Shown here in pieces: positions 31,187-41,477 of a stretch of DNA of 64,000 nt. Origin of the DNA: Undibacterium sp. 5I1 (GTDB lineage: Bacteria > Pseudomonadota > Gammaproteobacteria > Burkholderiales > Burkholderiaceae_D); contig NZ_JAVIWI010000001.1 in NCBI RefSeq assembly GCF_034314085.1, forward strand, positions 806,001-870,000, given 5' to 3'. Made by a program: the position numbers and the translations under genes. The notes beneath the pieces are model-generated. The model was not told the origin of the DNA, ran no database searches, and worked only from the letters and a program-made list of their open reading frames with translations. Each line of letters begins with the position of its first letter. The first letter of the stretch is position 1.

Positions 31187-31529
31187 AGAATTTTGCCTTT
31201 TTTTGTCTTTGCTTTCGCCTTCGTCTTTTTAGACGATTCAAACAATACCCCTTCCTTATCACATGACACCGCACTGGCTACGCTGCCGCTGTACCTATCT
31301 CTCATTCTTCCTTCTCGGTAAACTCCCCAACCATTTCACCGCCGCTCTCGTATTGGCCTTGAGTGTGTAATCTAATGACGCTACCTGTTCTTGTAGCGCT
31401 TCTTTAAACATACTGGATGCATCCGCCGGCAGTAGTTTTGCCAGTTAAATTCTAGATTCGTCGGTAAGTTTCAAGTGATAAGCGGTTGCTGTAGGAAATT
31501 ATTTATATGTAGAATAGTATTCAATCAAA
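31187..31529. other. intergenic region with possible coding remnant
   Basis: 343 bases between rrn and the pilus operon. On the minus strand about 50 codons without a stop run from near 31455 to 31307 and read like protein (ADASSMFKEALQEQVAS, then RAAVKWLGSLPRRKNER before a stop). It could be the tail of a lost gene; no family recognised. The promoter of pilV should lie in the A+T-rich 31480-31530. Confidence 0.4.
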
Positions 31530-32129
31530 ATGTTAATACGAAATATTATGTTTATTGCAAATATAAAATATAGAGTAGGATTTTCGTTAGTCGAAGTATT
31601 AATCGCTGTTTTCGTGCTTGTACTAGGCGTCATCGGTGCGGCAGGATTGCAACTCGCAGCGATACGTACTTCACAACAGACGAATTTCCAGACAAATGCA
31701 GTACAACTTGCGAATGAATTAGCCGATAAAATGCGTTCAAATTCCGCCCAGATGGATTTGCCTGACGCTTCTAATTTATTCTTGAACATGAACTACAATT
31801 CCGCCACAGACCCAGCTCCCACAAAACCCGTTCTTTGCTATACGAGTAGCGCTAATTGTAGTGGTGCGAATTTGGCAGCAGCTGATATTTATGAGTGGCA
31901 AATGCGCCTTAATGCAGCTTTACCGAGCGGACGGGTCGTTGTTTGTCGCGATTCTGCACCATTTGATAGTACCGCCGGTGCTTTAACCTGGACATGTACT
32001 CCCGATGCTAACGCAGGCCTTACTATCAAAATAGGTTGGAGAACTAAAAACCCTGATGGTAGTTTTAATGATACCGCTGGAGTTACTCCCCCAGGTTTTG
32101 CCCTCACTGTTGAATCTTACGTGAAGTAA
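31530..32129 (+). CDS. pilV: type IV pilus minor pilin PilV
   Basis: 199 residues. The prepilin peptidase site is RVG/FSLVEVLIAVFVLVLGVI, with Glu at +5 and the PilV-type FVLVLG helix. The DUF/PilV N-terminal segment GAAGLQLAAIRTSQQTNFQT and a Cys-containing C-terminal domain follow. The leader before the Gly is long (about 17 residues); an in-frame ATG at 31548 gives a shorter one. Minor pilins PilV/W/X/E prime pilus assembly at the tip complex with PilY1. First gene of a six-gene + operon with gaps of only 3-26 bases; visibly richer in A+T than the window average. Confidence 0.93.
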   Translation: MLIRNIMFIANIKYRVGFSLVEVLIAVFVLVLGVIGAAGLQLAAIRTSQQTNFQTNAVQLANELADKMRSNSAQMDLPDASNLFLNMNYNSATDPAPTKPVLCYTSSANCSGANLAAADIYEWQMRLNAALPSGRVVVCRDSAPFDSTAGALTWTCTPDANAGLTIKIGWRTKNPDGSFNDTAGVTPPGFALTVESYVK

Positions 32130-32132
32130 ATT

Positions 32133-33182
32133 ATGCCTATTGCTTTTTGTCAATTTCGCTCCCCCTTAAGAGCATCTATACGACAAGATGGGCTAACTAT
32201 TGTCGAATTAATGATTTCGCTTACCCTTGGTCTTCTAGTGATATTGGGTTCTACCGCACTGGTCGTTTCAACTAAAACTTTATTTATTACGCAAACCGAT
32301 GGAAATGATACGCAAGATACCGCTCGTTTTGCGCTCGACAATATTGCACGTCAGTTACGTCAAACTGGTTACGTGAATTATGACTTTTCTAATCCTAGCA
32401 ACGTTCAAGTAACCCCATCAACGGCAAGTGCTGATTTGGCCGGAATGGATGCTAATAGTGTTAGTGCTACAAGTACTGATATTTCTACTCCTTTAAATAC
32501 CTCAGTGAACTCAAGCGATGTACTGGCAATACGGTTTTTTGGATCCGGTACGGGTGCCAGTGGTGATGGCACAATGTCAAATTGCGCTGGTTTTTCTGTC
32601 CCAGCACCGATGTCGGCTAGTAAAGCAGATACTGATAGAGGTTGGAGTATTTATTATGTATCGTTGGATGCGAATAATGAACCTCAATTGATGTGTAAAT
32701 ATTTGGGAAGTAATGGAAGTTGGTCTGCTCAAGCACTAGTTAAAGGTGTTGAGTCCTTTCAAGTTCTTTATGGGCTTGATACCAATACTCCATCAGACGG
32801 ATTGTCGAATCAATATTTAACAGCATCGGGTATCAATGCTTTAGATGCCAATCTGACTTTGACTGGTACTACAGCCGCACAGAAGCAACAAAGTTTATAT
32901 TTGCAAACCTATTGGAAGAGGGTTTTAGTCGTGAAAATTGCTATTTTGGTAAGAGGTAAGGAAAATTCTCGCACTGATACAACCAGTACTATCTACAATT
33001 TATTTGGAGCAGATTATGCCACTGTGAATGGCGCTAACGATCCCGGAACTACCATTAATGAGCAGAGCTTGCCAGCATCCACCATTAATAGAGTAAGGAA
33101 AGTATTTTCTTCTACTATACAACTTCGTAATAATTGCCTGGTCGATCCAGCCAGAAATATCTGTCTCCCACCAAATATTTAA
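32133..33182 (+). CDS. pilW: type IV pilus minor pilin PilW
   Basis: 349 residues. The prepilin site is QDG/LTIVELMISLTLGLLVI with +5 Glu. The PilW-type sequence DTARFALDNIARQLRQTGY follows near 65. A large Ser/Thr/Asn-rich beta domain completes the chain. Starts 3 bases after pilV. Likely part of the tip-priming complex. Confidence 0.93.
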   Translation: MPIAFCQFRSPLRASIRQDGLTIVELMISLTLGLLVILGSTALVVSTKTLFITQTDGNDTQDTARFALDNIARQLRQTGYVNYDFSNPSNVQVTPSTASADLAGMDANSVSATSTDISTPLNTSVNSSDVLAIRFFGSGTGASGDGTMSNCAGFSVPAPMSASKADTDRGWSIYYVSLDANNEPQLMCKYLGSNGSWSAQALVKGVESFQVLYGLDTNTPSDGLSNQYLTASGINALDANLTLTGTTAAQKQQSLYLQTYWKRVLVVKIAILVRGKENSRTDTTSTIYNLFGADYATVNGANDPGTTINEQSLPASTINRVRKVFSSTIQLRNNCLVDPARNICLPPNI

Positions 33183-33187
33183 ATAAT

Positions 33188-33874
33188 ATGCAGAATTCTT
33201 TTATGGTCAATCGCTATCCATATATCCGAGTAAATCAGTTTAGCTCGTACGAGAGAGGAGCCTCTTTGATTGTTTCTCTATTAATGTTGATCGTTGTTTT
33301 AGTACTTGGAGTTTCTTTGGCAAACATGTCTTTGCAAGGAGAAAAATCTTCTCGCAGTGATCGAGACAGACAAGTTGCTTTGTCTGCAGCAGAAGCCGCC
33401 GTAAAAGACGCAGAGCTTGATATTGACCCGCAAGGTACTCCCTCAGCAAATTCACGAGGAGCAACATTTGACCCCACATCAAATATTGCATTTGTTGCTG
33501 GTTGTGGTTCAGGAACTGGCAATATAACTCAAGGTTTGTGCGCGCCTGCTGTTGTTGGTACAGGTAAACCAATTTGGCAGACCGTAAATCTAGCAGATGA
33601 TAGTTCTAATGGTATATCTGTTGCATATGGAACATTCACGGGGCAAACCATGGTTTTAAGTAAGGCGTCATTTCCTGTCAAGGTACCCAGATATATTATT
33701 GAGGCAGTTCCAGACATCATCCCACCTGGTGTTGCTGATGCCGGACAAGCTGAATACGCTAACGATGCAAAAAGTGGTAAAAAATTTCTTTACCGCATTA
33801 CCGCAATTGGGTTTGGCGCTAATTTGACTACGCAAGTTGTTTTGCAATCCTTTTATCGTAAAGCAATTAACTAA
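33188..33874 (+). CDS. pilX: type IV pilus assembly protein PilX
   Basis: 228 residues if started at the ATG at 33188, six bases after pilW; an upstream ATG at 33134 overlaps pilW and an internal one is at 33203. ERGASLIVSLLMLIVVLVLGVSLA is the PilX N-terminal helix, which lacks the usual F/E cleavage pattern but fits the PilX family (GxSLIVxLLxLxVxxxLG). RDRQVALSAAEAAVKDAELDI is the conserved downstream segment. The last third contains paired beta segments. Operates with PilV/W/E and PilY1. Confidence 0.9.
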   Translation: MQNSFMVNRYPYIRVNQFSSYERGASLIVSLLMLIVVLVLGVSLANMSLQGEKSSRSDRDRQVALSAAEAAVKDAELDIDPQGTPSANSRGATFDPTSNIAFVAGCGSGTGNITQGLCAPAVVGTGKPIWQTVNLADDSSNGISVAYGTFTGQTMVLSKASFPVKVPRYIIEAVPDIIPPGVADAGQAEYANDAKSGKKFLYRITAIGFGANLTTQVVLQSFYRKAIN

Positions 33875-33915
33875 CTGGGCATGTCAAATATATACGCAAT
33901 ATGGAGTGGAAAAAA

Positions 33916-36900
33916 ATGAAATCATTATTAAAGAACGTGCTATTTGGAACGCTAATACTTAGCCACTTACAGGCCTTTGCAGGTGTCCCTACCGTGGCCT
34001 TAGCTAATATTCCTCTTTACGCAGGCGGGGGGACTTTACACCCTAATTTGTTGCTTGATTTATCGGTAGAGTTTCCTACCGTGAAGGCTGCATACACCAA
34101 CTCTAATGACTACAATAAAGCAGTCGAGTATTTAGGTTATTTTAATGCTAAGAAATGTTATGTAAATGGTAGCCAAAAACTTTTTTTACTGGATCAGAAC
34201 AAAAAAGCCTTAAACAGAACTGTTTGGGTGTCAGATCAGACTAATGGTTATTTCTCAGTCTCTCGAGATGCCGATGCAAACCACGAATGCCCTGCTAATG
34301 GTGGTTTTTTTAGCGGTAATTTTATGAACTGGGCCGCTTCCTCGTCGATTGATATGTTGAGGTTAGCATTGACAGGGGGCGATCGTATTGTAGACTCCAC
34401 AACGCAGACAGTATTACAACGAGCTTACCTATATCCAGGTATTTATAATTCTGGTAATTTCCAAAAGAAATATATAGACGGCTCTGGCAATATGAGCGCA
34501 CCGTCTGCAGTCACTCCATTTTCTTCCGCGACTATTTATATTTTAAATTGCGATAACAAAATTGTTTTTAGTGATGTCAGTGCGAGCGGTGGGTGCGGAA
34601 CTAAACGTACTTTACCAAATAATGATTGGACTAAAGATAATCAACTTGATGTGACTACTGATCGCGTCCTTGGTGAATATTTAGCTAGAGTGCAAGTTTG
34701 TGACACAGCTGAGGCCACCGCACGTACTGATTTGTGCCAACAATATCCAAATGGCAGTTATAAGCCGGTAGGTCAAATGCAGAGAAATCAAAATACGGTA
34801 CGTTTCGGTGCTTTTGGCTACCTAATGGATAATTCTGAGTCGCGGTATGGTGGTGTCTTACGTGCGCCGCTTAAATATGTCGGTAGCAAACAATATCGTG
34901 CCGTAAATTCGTTTGTTGAGGAGACTAATGATAGGCCTGAATGGGATGCCAATACAGGCATATTTGGTGCGAATCCAGAAAATGATGCTTTAGGAGCTAG
35001 TGGTGTAATTAATTACCTTAATCAGTTTGGCAGAACGGATCCCTCTGCTCCAGGCACGTATAAAACTTACGATCCTATTAGCGAACTGTATTACGAAAGT
35101 ATTCGTTATTTGCAAGGTAAACAGCCTACTCCTGATGCTTACTCCGGTATGACCGATGCGATGAAAAATAAATTTCCTGTGATTACTACTTGGACGGATC
35201 CTATAGAAGCATCGTGTCAAAAAAATTATATTATTACTATTGGTGACGTTAACACATGGGACGATTTATATATACCTGGTAACACCAGAACAAATTCCTA
35301 TCGGAATGCTCGTTCTGCGGATACTGCTGATGCAACATGGCCTGCTTTTAACGTTATGAATCAAACAAGTACTGTTGCTGCAATGGAATCTACAACGACT
35401 TACGGTAATTCGGCGCCAAATAGTTCTTTATCTAATTTGGCAAATGCCAATACAGGTGTTGGTAACGCTACTTTTTATGTCGCTGGTACTGCTTATTGGG
35501 CACACACAAATGACATTCGTTTTGATAAGCGCGTTCGCGTAACAAGTTTTTCGATCGACGTTGATGAGGGTGGTAATGGCACATTAGATAGCAGTCCACG
35601 TGGTGTAAAGCCACGTCAATCGTCATTATATTTGGCAGCCAAATACGGTAGTTTTGTTGATAAAAATGTGGATGCTAATCCCTTTAAAACATTTGATACT
35701 GATAATAAGACTGTTATTACCAACAATACAGAATGGACGGGTACTGCTACCGGAACTGATCCATCAAATTATTTTTTAGCGAGTAATCCTAAGCAAATGA
35801 TTACTGCAATTAATAATATATTTGCGACTCTATCAAGCAACGCAGGTACTCTTTCTGGTGTGGGCATTTCATCAACGAGTAATAAAGATAATCCTTATGT
35901 TTATGAGCCCGGTTTTGATGGTAACCGTTGGTCTGGTCATTTATTTAAAAAATCTGCGACGGCTGCCGCAACAGATTTACCTGTTTGGGATGCAGGTTTA
36001 ATTTTAAGTGGTGATCCAACTAATAATGTTGCCGTGACGGCACCCGCCAGCAGAAAAATTTATACATCTAAAGTTGCCGCTGACGGCTCTTTATCTACTG
36101 TTGAATTTAGCTGGGGTAGCAATGGCACTAATTTTAGTACGGCTAACCAAATAGCCTTAAACACCAACCCTCATACTAACGTCGTGGACAATCGCGCTAG
36201 CGATAGGATCGATTTTTTAAGGGGTGTAAGGACCTTAGAGCTAGGAAAAGTAGATCCAGTAACTAAAATTGATCCTGGTATTTTTCGTACACGCAATGAT
36301 AAGACAGGGGCTTTTGGTGACATCGTAAATAGTGCACCACTATTTTATGGTGTTCCCGCACAAAATATTTCAGATGCTGGTTACAGCACGTTTTATGCAA
36401 ATAATGCATCTAGACAAAAAGCAGTATATGTCGGTGCAAATGACGGTATGTTGCACGCTTTTAATGCCGATGATGGAACTGAATTGTTTGCTTATATTCC
36501 TAACATACTGATCCCCAAGCTTAATCAACTGACAGATCCTTATTATCAACATACTGCGTATGTTGATGGGAAAATGACGATAAGAGAGGCGCAGGTCAGC
36601 GGTAGTTGGAAAACAGTACTTGTATCTGGCATGGGATCCGGTGCAAAAGGTGTCTTTACGCTTGACGTTACAAATCCGACTAATTTTGTTGGTAATGGCG
36701 GCGCGTTATGGGAATTTTCTGACGCAAACGATCCAGATATGGGTTACATCTTAAATCCGCCAGTAATAGGCAAGTTTCTTACGGGAACATCCGGTACAAC
36801 GCCCATATATGGTAACTTTGTCGTCGTATCCAGTGGATATAATAATTATGATCCCAATTCTACTGCTACTACCGCAGGGGCAGGGGCTCTGTTCATTTTA

Positions 36901-37884
36901 TCTCTCGATAAAAAGCCTGGAGACCCTTGGGTCAAAGGAAGTAATTATTTTAAATTATCTACTCCTATTAGCGATTCTACTAAAGCAAATGGGCTTGCTA
37001 CTCCAACGATTGTTCTTGATTCAAATGGTGCAGTTCAATATGCTTATGCTGGTGATTTACAAGGTAATTTATGGCGTTTTGATTTTACCTTAGGCAATAT
37101 ATCTGTTGCTAAGTCACCAACAAAGTCAGTTTTTACGGCAATAACTCCAGTTACTAATAAACCACAGCCTATTACCGTTCAACCGAGGGTGATTTTTGCT
37201 CCTGGTGGCGGATATATTGTTTATTTTGGTACAGGTAAGTATCTGGAAAGTTATGACACGCTCCCTGCAAACTATGATGTTAGTTCATATTATGCAATTT
37301 TTGATACAACTGCCGATGCTGACAGGGTAACGAGTCGAGCACAGTTGGAGCCTCGCACGCTAAATGTTTCAGGTGGAGGATTTACTCTTACCGGAAATAG
37401 TTTTACCTACGGCACGGTGTCACCGTCAAAAAAGGGTTGGTACTTTGACTTTAATAATTCTAGTACTACGGGAGAAAGAATTATTACAACGACAGCGATT
37501 GCTGGAACTACTCTTTATTTCAATTCTTTAATTTTGAGTTCTGATCCTTGTAGTAGTGGAACTGGTCGTAAGTATCAATTGGATTCACTTACTGGTTTAA
37601 CGGGTGTTGATTCTAGTGGAAATGCGATTGTTACTGGAACATTGTCAACTATCGGTTTACCTACATCCCCTCTGGTAATAATCACTAGTACAACAGTAAC
37701 TGATAGAAATAGCGTAGGCTCTCGAAGAATAGTGACAAAAAATAATATCCGTACATCAGGCACTGGTGGGGCAAGTGGTTCTAGCGAAAATGCTACGGCT
37801 CAAGATACGATACAGCGTGGTGGGCGTATTAGTTGGCGTGAATTGCAAAATTGGCAAGAACTTCAAAAAGAAGCTAATAAATAA
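33916..37884 (+). CDS. pilY1: type IV pilus tip adhesin/assembly factor PilY1
   Basis: 1322 residues from the ATG at 33916, preferred for the GGAG and signal peptide (LFGTLILSHLQAFA/GVP); an ATG at 33901 is also in frame. The N-terminal half is variable with a von Willebrand-like region. The C-terminal half is the Neisseria_PilC beta-propeller: VYVGANDGMLHAFNADDGTE near 845, VLVSGMGSGAKGVFTLDVT near 905 and AYAGDLQGNLWRFDF near 1045. Acidic loops that may bind calcium are present (DVDEGGNGTLD near 550). It caps the pilus and mediates adhesion, mechanosensing and extension/retraction control. The last 30 residues are Gln/Glu-rich (WRELQNWQELQKE). Confidence 0.93.
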   Translation: MKSLLKNVLFGTLILSHLQAFAGVPTVALANIPLYAGGGTLHPNLLLDLSVEFPTVKAAYTNSNDYNKAVEYLGYFNAKKCYVNGSQKLFLLDQNKKALNRTVWVSDQTNGYFSVSRDADANHECPANGGFFSGNFMNWAASSSIDMLRLALTGGDRIVDSTTQTVLQRAYLYPGIYNSGNFQKKYIDGSGNMSAPSAVTPFSSATIYILNCDNKIVFSDVSASGGCGTKRTLPNNDWTKDNQLDVTTDRVLGEYLARVQVCDTAEATARTDLCQQYPNGSYKPVGQMQRNQNTVRFGAFGYLMDNSESRYGGVLRAPLKYVGSKQYRAVNSFVEETNDRPEWDANTGIFGANPENDALGASGVINYLNQFGRTDPSAPGTYKTYDPISELYYESIRYLQGKQPTPDAYSGMTDAMKNKFPVITTWTDPIEASCQKNYIITIGDVNTWDDLYIPGNTRTNSYRNARSADTADATWPAFNVMNQTSTVAAMESTTTYGNSAPNSSLSNLANANTGVGNATFYVAGTAYWAHTNDIRFDKRVRVTSFSIDVDEGGNGTLDSSPRGVKPRQSSLYLAAKYGSFVDKNVDANPFKTFDTDNKTVITNNTEWTGTATGTDPSNYFLASNPKQMITAINNIFATLSSNAGTLSGVGISSTSNKDNPYVYEPGFDGNRWSGHLFKKSATAAATDLPVWDAGLILSGDPTNNVAVTAPASRKIYTSKVAADGSLSTVEFSWGSNGTNFSTANQIALNTNPHTNVVDNRASDRIDFLRGVRTLELGKVDPVTKIDPGIFRTRNDKTGAFGDIVNSAPLFYGVPAQNISDAGYSTFYANNASRQKAVYVGANDGMLHAFNADDGTELFAYIPNILIPKLNQLTDPYYQHTAYVDGKMTIREAQVSGSWKTVLVSGMGSGAKGVFTLDVTNPTNFVGNGGALWEFSDANDPDMGYILNPPVIGKFLTGTSGTTPIYGNFVVVSSGYNNYDPNSTATTAGAGALFILSLDKKPGDPWVKGSNYFKLSTPISDSTKANGLATPTIVLDSNGAVQYAYAGDLQGNLWRFDFTLGNISVAKSPTKSVFTAITPVTNKPQPITVQPRVIFAPGGGYIVYFGTGKYLESYDTLPANYDVSSYYAIFDTTADADRVTSRAQLEPRTLNVSGGGFTLTGNSFTYGTVSPSKKGWYFDFNNSSTTGERIITTTAIAGTTLYFNSLILSSDPCSSGTGRKYQLDSLTGLTGVDSSGNAIVTGTLSTIGLPTSPLVIITSTTVTDRNSVGSRRIVTKNNIRTSGTGGASGSSENATAQDTIQRGGRISWRELQNWQELQKEANK

Positions 37885-37895
37885 TTGGATTTGTT

Positions 37896-38354
37896 ATGAA
37901 AAAAAATAATTCAAAAGGTTTCACTTTGATCGAAATGATGATTACAGTTGCTATCATGGCTATTCTTTGTGCGATTGCTTATTCAAGTTATACGTCGAGC
38001 GTCGTCAAAGCCAGGCGCTCAGAGGCAAAGACTGCCCTTTTAAAGCGTATGCAACAGGAGGAACAATTTTATACCCAAAATTCAACGTATATTGTGTTTT
38101 CAAAAGCGTCAACAAATGCTAATCAGTTAAAATTTAGTTGGTTCAGTGGAGACGCGGCTACAAGTAGTTTGTATGAATTACAAGCGACTGCATGCACGGG
38201 TGATGTCATACAAAGTTGTGTTTTACTTACCGCCACCCCTGGCACTAGTAACGTTAACTCGAGCTTTAAAGATCCTATATGCGGGAACTTTACATTGACT
38301 AGCACTGGAGTAAAAGCCTACACGGGTACCGGTACAAAAGATACTTGCTGGTAA
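37896..38354 (+). CDS. pilE: type IV pilin-like minor pilin PilE
   Basis: 152 residues. Short basic leader and site SKG/FTLIEMMITVAIMAILCAIA with Glu at +5. ARRSEAKTALLKRMQQEEQFYTQNSTY is the alpha-1 continuation of the PilE group. The C-terminal Cys pair (CGNF ... DTCW) forms the D-loop seen in pilins. Starts 11 bases after pilY1. Confidence 0.92.
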   Translation: MKKNNSKGFTLIEMMITVAIMAILCAIAYSSYTSSVVKARRSEAKTALLKRMQQEEQFYTQNSTYIVFSKASTNANQLKFSWFSGDAATSSLYELQATACTGDVIQSCVLLTATPGTSNVNSSFKDPICGNFTLTSTGVKAYTGTGTKDTCW

Positions 38355-38358
38355 ATAT

Positions 38359-38898
38359 ATGAAAACCAAATTTATCCTGCGACCCCCAACTCAAGGTTTT
38401 AGTCTGGTGGAGTTAATGGTTACGATATCCGTAGCCGCTATACTTTTAGCTATTGGTGCCCCTAGTTTTTCCAGTTTCATTAACAATCAAAAATTAGTTT
38501 CGACCGCTAGTGAGTTTTATGCAGCAATTAATATGACGCGATCTGAAGCTATCAAGCGCGGTAGCAGGGTAGATATGGTGCCAAATGACGGGGCTAATTG
38601 GAGTTCAGGATGGACGGTATTTATTGATGCAAATAGCAATCAAATTGTGGATCCAGGAGAAACTATTATTTTTTTTCATGAGGCTTCTGCAAATATAATT
38701 ACTATCGCAAGTACATTTGTTGCACCATATATCTCATATACGGGTAATGGGCGCACGCGAACAAATGCTAGTAGCCAAACACCTAATCCGGGTACTGTAT
38801 CGTTTACATCGGGAAGTACTGTTAGGATAGTAATTATCAATTTTCTCGGGCGTTCACAAATTTGTGATCCGAGCAAGTCGGTTTGTACTGCAAGTTAG
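38359..38898 (+). CDS. fimT: GspH/FimT family pseudopilin
   Basis: 179 residues. Site TQG/FSLVELMVTISVAAILLAIGAP with +5 Glu, then FSSFINNQKLVSTASEFYAAINMTRSEAIKRGSRV, the GspH/FimT signature. The GWTVFIDANSNQ strand is typical of the family. In many betaproteobacteria fimT leads the cluster; here it is last. Its stop lies 10 bases from the boundary of the mobile island, so sequence downstream of it may be lost. Confidence 0.9.
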   Translation: MKTKFILRPPTQGFSLVELMVTISVAAILLAIGAPSFSSFINNQKLVSTASEFYAAINMTRSEAIKRGSRVDMVPNDGANWSSGWTVFIDANSNQIVDPGETIIFFHEASANIITIASTFVAPYISYTGNGRTRTNASSQTPNPGTVSFTSGSTVRIVIINFLGRSQICDPSKSVCTAS

Positions 38899-38908
38899 GT
38901 ATATTGCA

Positions 38909-39142
38909 TGTTGGCGCGCACTCAATATTGACCAGCGGGGTGCGGCGTAAAACTTGGACTGGTTTATGGCATAAATCCGAGACTTTCTCGGTATTCGATG
39001 GGACTAAGTGATCTAAGGGATATCTTAATCCGCTTTTCGTTATACCAGTGAATCCCTCGTGGGCCGCGTTATCCGGTGAACACCCTTTGTGTGACATCGA
39101 TCGAATCAACTTAGTCGTCCCTGGAATAAACCTCAGCATCAA
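38909..39142 (-). pseudogene. remnant of IS150-like (IS3 family) element, left copy
   Basis: On the minus strand the end of orfB is recognisable: IRSMSHKGCSPDNAA, then a jump that deletes the FGRLK region and shifts frame, then WYNEKRIKISLRSLSP IEYRESLGFMP and a stop at 38964. The last 85 bases to 38909 match, in inverted orientation, those at 45785-45870. Thus the 3' ends of two related elements face outward and bound the 7-kb region between. The outer end is TGTTGGCGCGCACTCAATAT. Confidence 0.75.
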
Positions 39143-39977
39143 GCAGGAAGCGGTTTACAAGACGAATAAGAACCTATAAATTCACTAGGAATTGCAAATA
39201 ACTGTGCGAAATCTGGTGAATTGATGACTCCCAATCAGTCATTTTGTACTTTATAAAAATTTATTTAGAAAATAGATCCATGCTATATAAGCAAGCATAA
39301 TCTTTTCCCTCAGCAGAGATAAGCGTTAAAGTTTCATTCGTGGATTTCTCATATCTAGTTTCAAATATATCATTCCGCTCTGGATGTCCTTTTGAATGAA
39401 ACTTCCAACCAGCTTTTTCAAGATCTGTCCTAATTTGATTGACATCGATACACAGACTATCTGGACGAGATTGTATGTATCCAAAGGGTGAATGCTTCCA
39501 AGAAAACTTAAAATATTTAGTTATCGACTTTTCTACATCCATTGATAGAGCAAAATACCAATCACGGCCATCAAGGGCCTCAATAACGGTTGGATTTAAC
39601 TCAGTGCGAGAATTTATTGTCCCGATAGCCTGAACCATTTTTATTCCCCACATTTTTTCAACGTTTTCTCTAGATCCACTCTCAGGGAATTTCGCTGCAA
39701 TTGTCAGCAAATTTGCCCATAGTTCTTGGGCAGTAAATGGGTATGGCGCATGAAATTTTGTATCCATTGACTCTTCTTTCGTGTGCGTTGATTTACCAGC
39801 GCTCAAATCTCCTTGCGACTTCGCCGTGATTGGCAGAGCACATAGGAGAATAGGTAGCATAATCTGTCAAACAGCGTGCAATACTTACCAGATTAGGGGT
39901 GGAAACAGCGTCCAAAAGTTTCCACCCTAGTGTGTCACCATCCGGTGTTTTAGCCGGAGGTATCTGGAGTGATTTAT

Positions 39978-41477
39978 ATGGACATCATTTACGAAATAAG
40001 AAGACGTCATTCAGTACAGAAACAATCGATTTCTGCCATTGCGAGAGAAATGGGACTCTCCCGGCCGACCGTACGCAAACATCTCAATACCGTCGAACAG
40101 CCTAAATATCAGCGGCTGCTAACGGTTTCACCCCGCCTCGATGAATATAAAGACCAGCTAACCTCCTGGTTAGAAGAAGAATCCAAACTACCCCGATCAC
40201 GGCGCCGAACAGCGCAACGGCTATTTGAGGGGCTACAGGAACTAGGTTACGGCGGGGCCTACGACAGCATTCAACGATTTGTAAAACAGTGGAAATCCAG
40301 CGCACATGGTCCAAAAATCACCGAAGCGTTTATTCCGTTGGTGTTTCTGCCAGCCGATGCCTGCCAGTTTGACTGGAGCCAGGAACAGGTGGAAATCGCT
40401 GGTATCGTGCAAACGATTAAAGTCGCCCATTTCCGGTTAGCCTATAGCCGCCAAATGTTTGTGGCCGCCTATCCCAGAGAAACGCAGGAAATGGTCTTTG
40501 ATGCGCACATCCGGGCATTTACCTTCTTTGGCGGTGTGCCTGCCCGTCTGATTTACGATAATCTCAAGACCGTCGTCGACACCGTCTTTGTCGGTAAAGA
40601 ACGTCAATTTAACCGGCGCTTTTTAACGCTGGCCAATCATTATCTGTTTGAACCAGTGGCCTGCACTCCTGCTTCTGGTTGGGAGAAAGGTCAGGTCGAG
40701 AATCAAGTTGGCAATGTACGGGAATGGCTGTTTACCCCGTTGGCCCGCTTTGCTTCCTTTGCGGATTTAAATGCGTGGCTCACAACCCGCTGCCAGGAAT
40801 TAGCGCAACGTATGCACCCGACACAAAGTCAGCGCACCATTGCAGACTGTTATGCTGATGAGCAGCCTTTGCTTCGACCTGTCAGCGCGCACTTTGATGG
40901 CTATGTAGAAAAAATGATGCGTGCCTCGTCCACTTGTCTAGTGAAAGTAGACCGGAATAAGTACAGTGTGCCAGCGCGGTTTGCCGGGCAGGCGGTATCT
41001 GTTCGCACGACAGCAAATCTGGTGCGGGTCGTCGCACAGGGCGAAGTGATTGCCGCCCATGCCCGTCAATTCAGTCGTGACCAGTTGATTTGTGATCCCT
41101 GGCATTACCTGCCTGTTCTGGAGAAGAAGCCTGGCGCTTTACGGAATGGCGCACCATTCGTTGAATGGACATTACCCAGAGCGGTTGTGCAAGTACGCGA
41201 CCGGATTCTGAAGCAACCGAAAGGAGACCGAGCCTTCGTAGAATTACTGATGCTTGCCGGTGAAGCAGGACTTGATGCGCTTACTGTGGCATGTGAGTTA
41301 ACTCTGGAGGGCGGCGTCATCAGTGCGCCTATCGTGATGAATGAATTGCGCCGTCTCATTGCGCCGCATTTACCCGCGGCAGCAATCCAACTGCCAGACA
41401 CCATTGCTTTGACGATGGAACCTCTGGCGAACTGCCACCGTTATGATTATTTGCTGGGAGCGGCCAATGTCCACTGA
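39978..41477 (+). CDS. istA: IS21-family transposase IstA
   Basis: 499 residues from the ATG at 39978 with GGAG 8 bases before; a GTG at 39969 is also in frame. The N-terminal helix-turn-helix [20 protein letters not shown] binds the ends. The DDE residues are in FDWSQ near 132, IYDNLK near 193 and WEKGQVEN near 238. A C-terminal beta domain ([17 protein letters not shown]) follows. It cuts and joins DNA with help from IstB. The ORF overlaps istB by 11 bases. Confidence 0.95.
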   Translation: MDIIYEIRRRHSVQKQSISAIAREMGLSRPTVRKHLNTVEQPKYQRLLTVSPRLDEYKDQLTSWLEEESKLPRSRRRTAQRLFEGLQELGYGGAYDSIQRFVKQWKSSAHGPKITEAFIPLVFLPADACQFDWSQEQVEIAGIVQTIKVAHFRLAYSRQMFVAAYPRETQEMVFDAHIRAFTFFGGVPARLIYDNLKTVVDTVFVGKERQFNRRFLTLANHYLFEPVACTPASGWEKGQVENQVGNVREWLFTPLARFASFADLNAWLTTRCQELAQRMHPTQSQRTIADCYADEQPLLRPVSAHFDGYVEKMMRASSTCLVKVDRNKYSVPARFAGQAVSVRTTANLVRVVAQGEVIAAHARQFSRDQLICDPWHYLPVLEKKPGALRNGAPFVEWTLPRAVVQVRDRILKQPKGDRAFVELLMLAGEAGLDALTVACELTLEGGVISAPIVMNELRRLIAPHLPAAAIQLPDTIALTMEPLANCHRYDYLLGAANVH

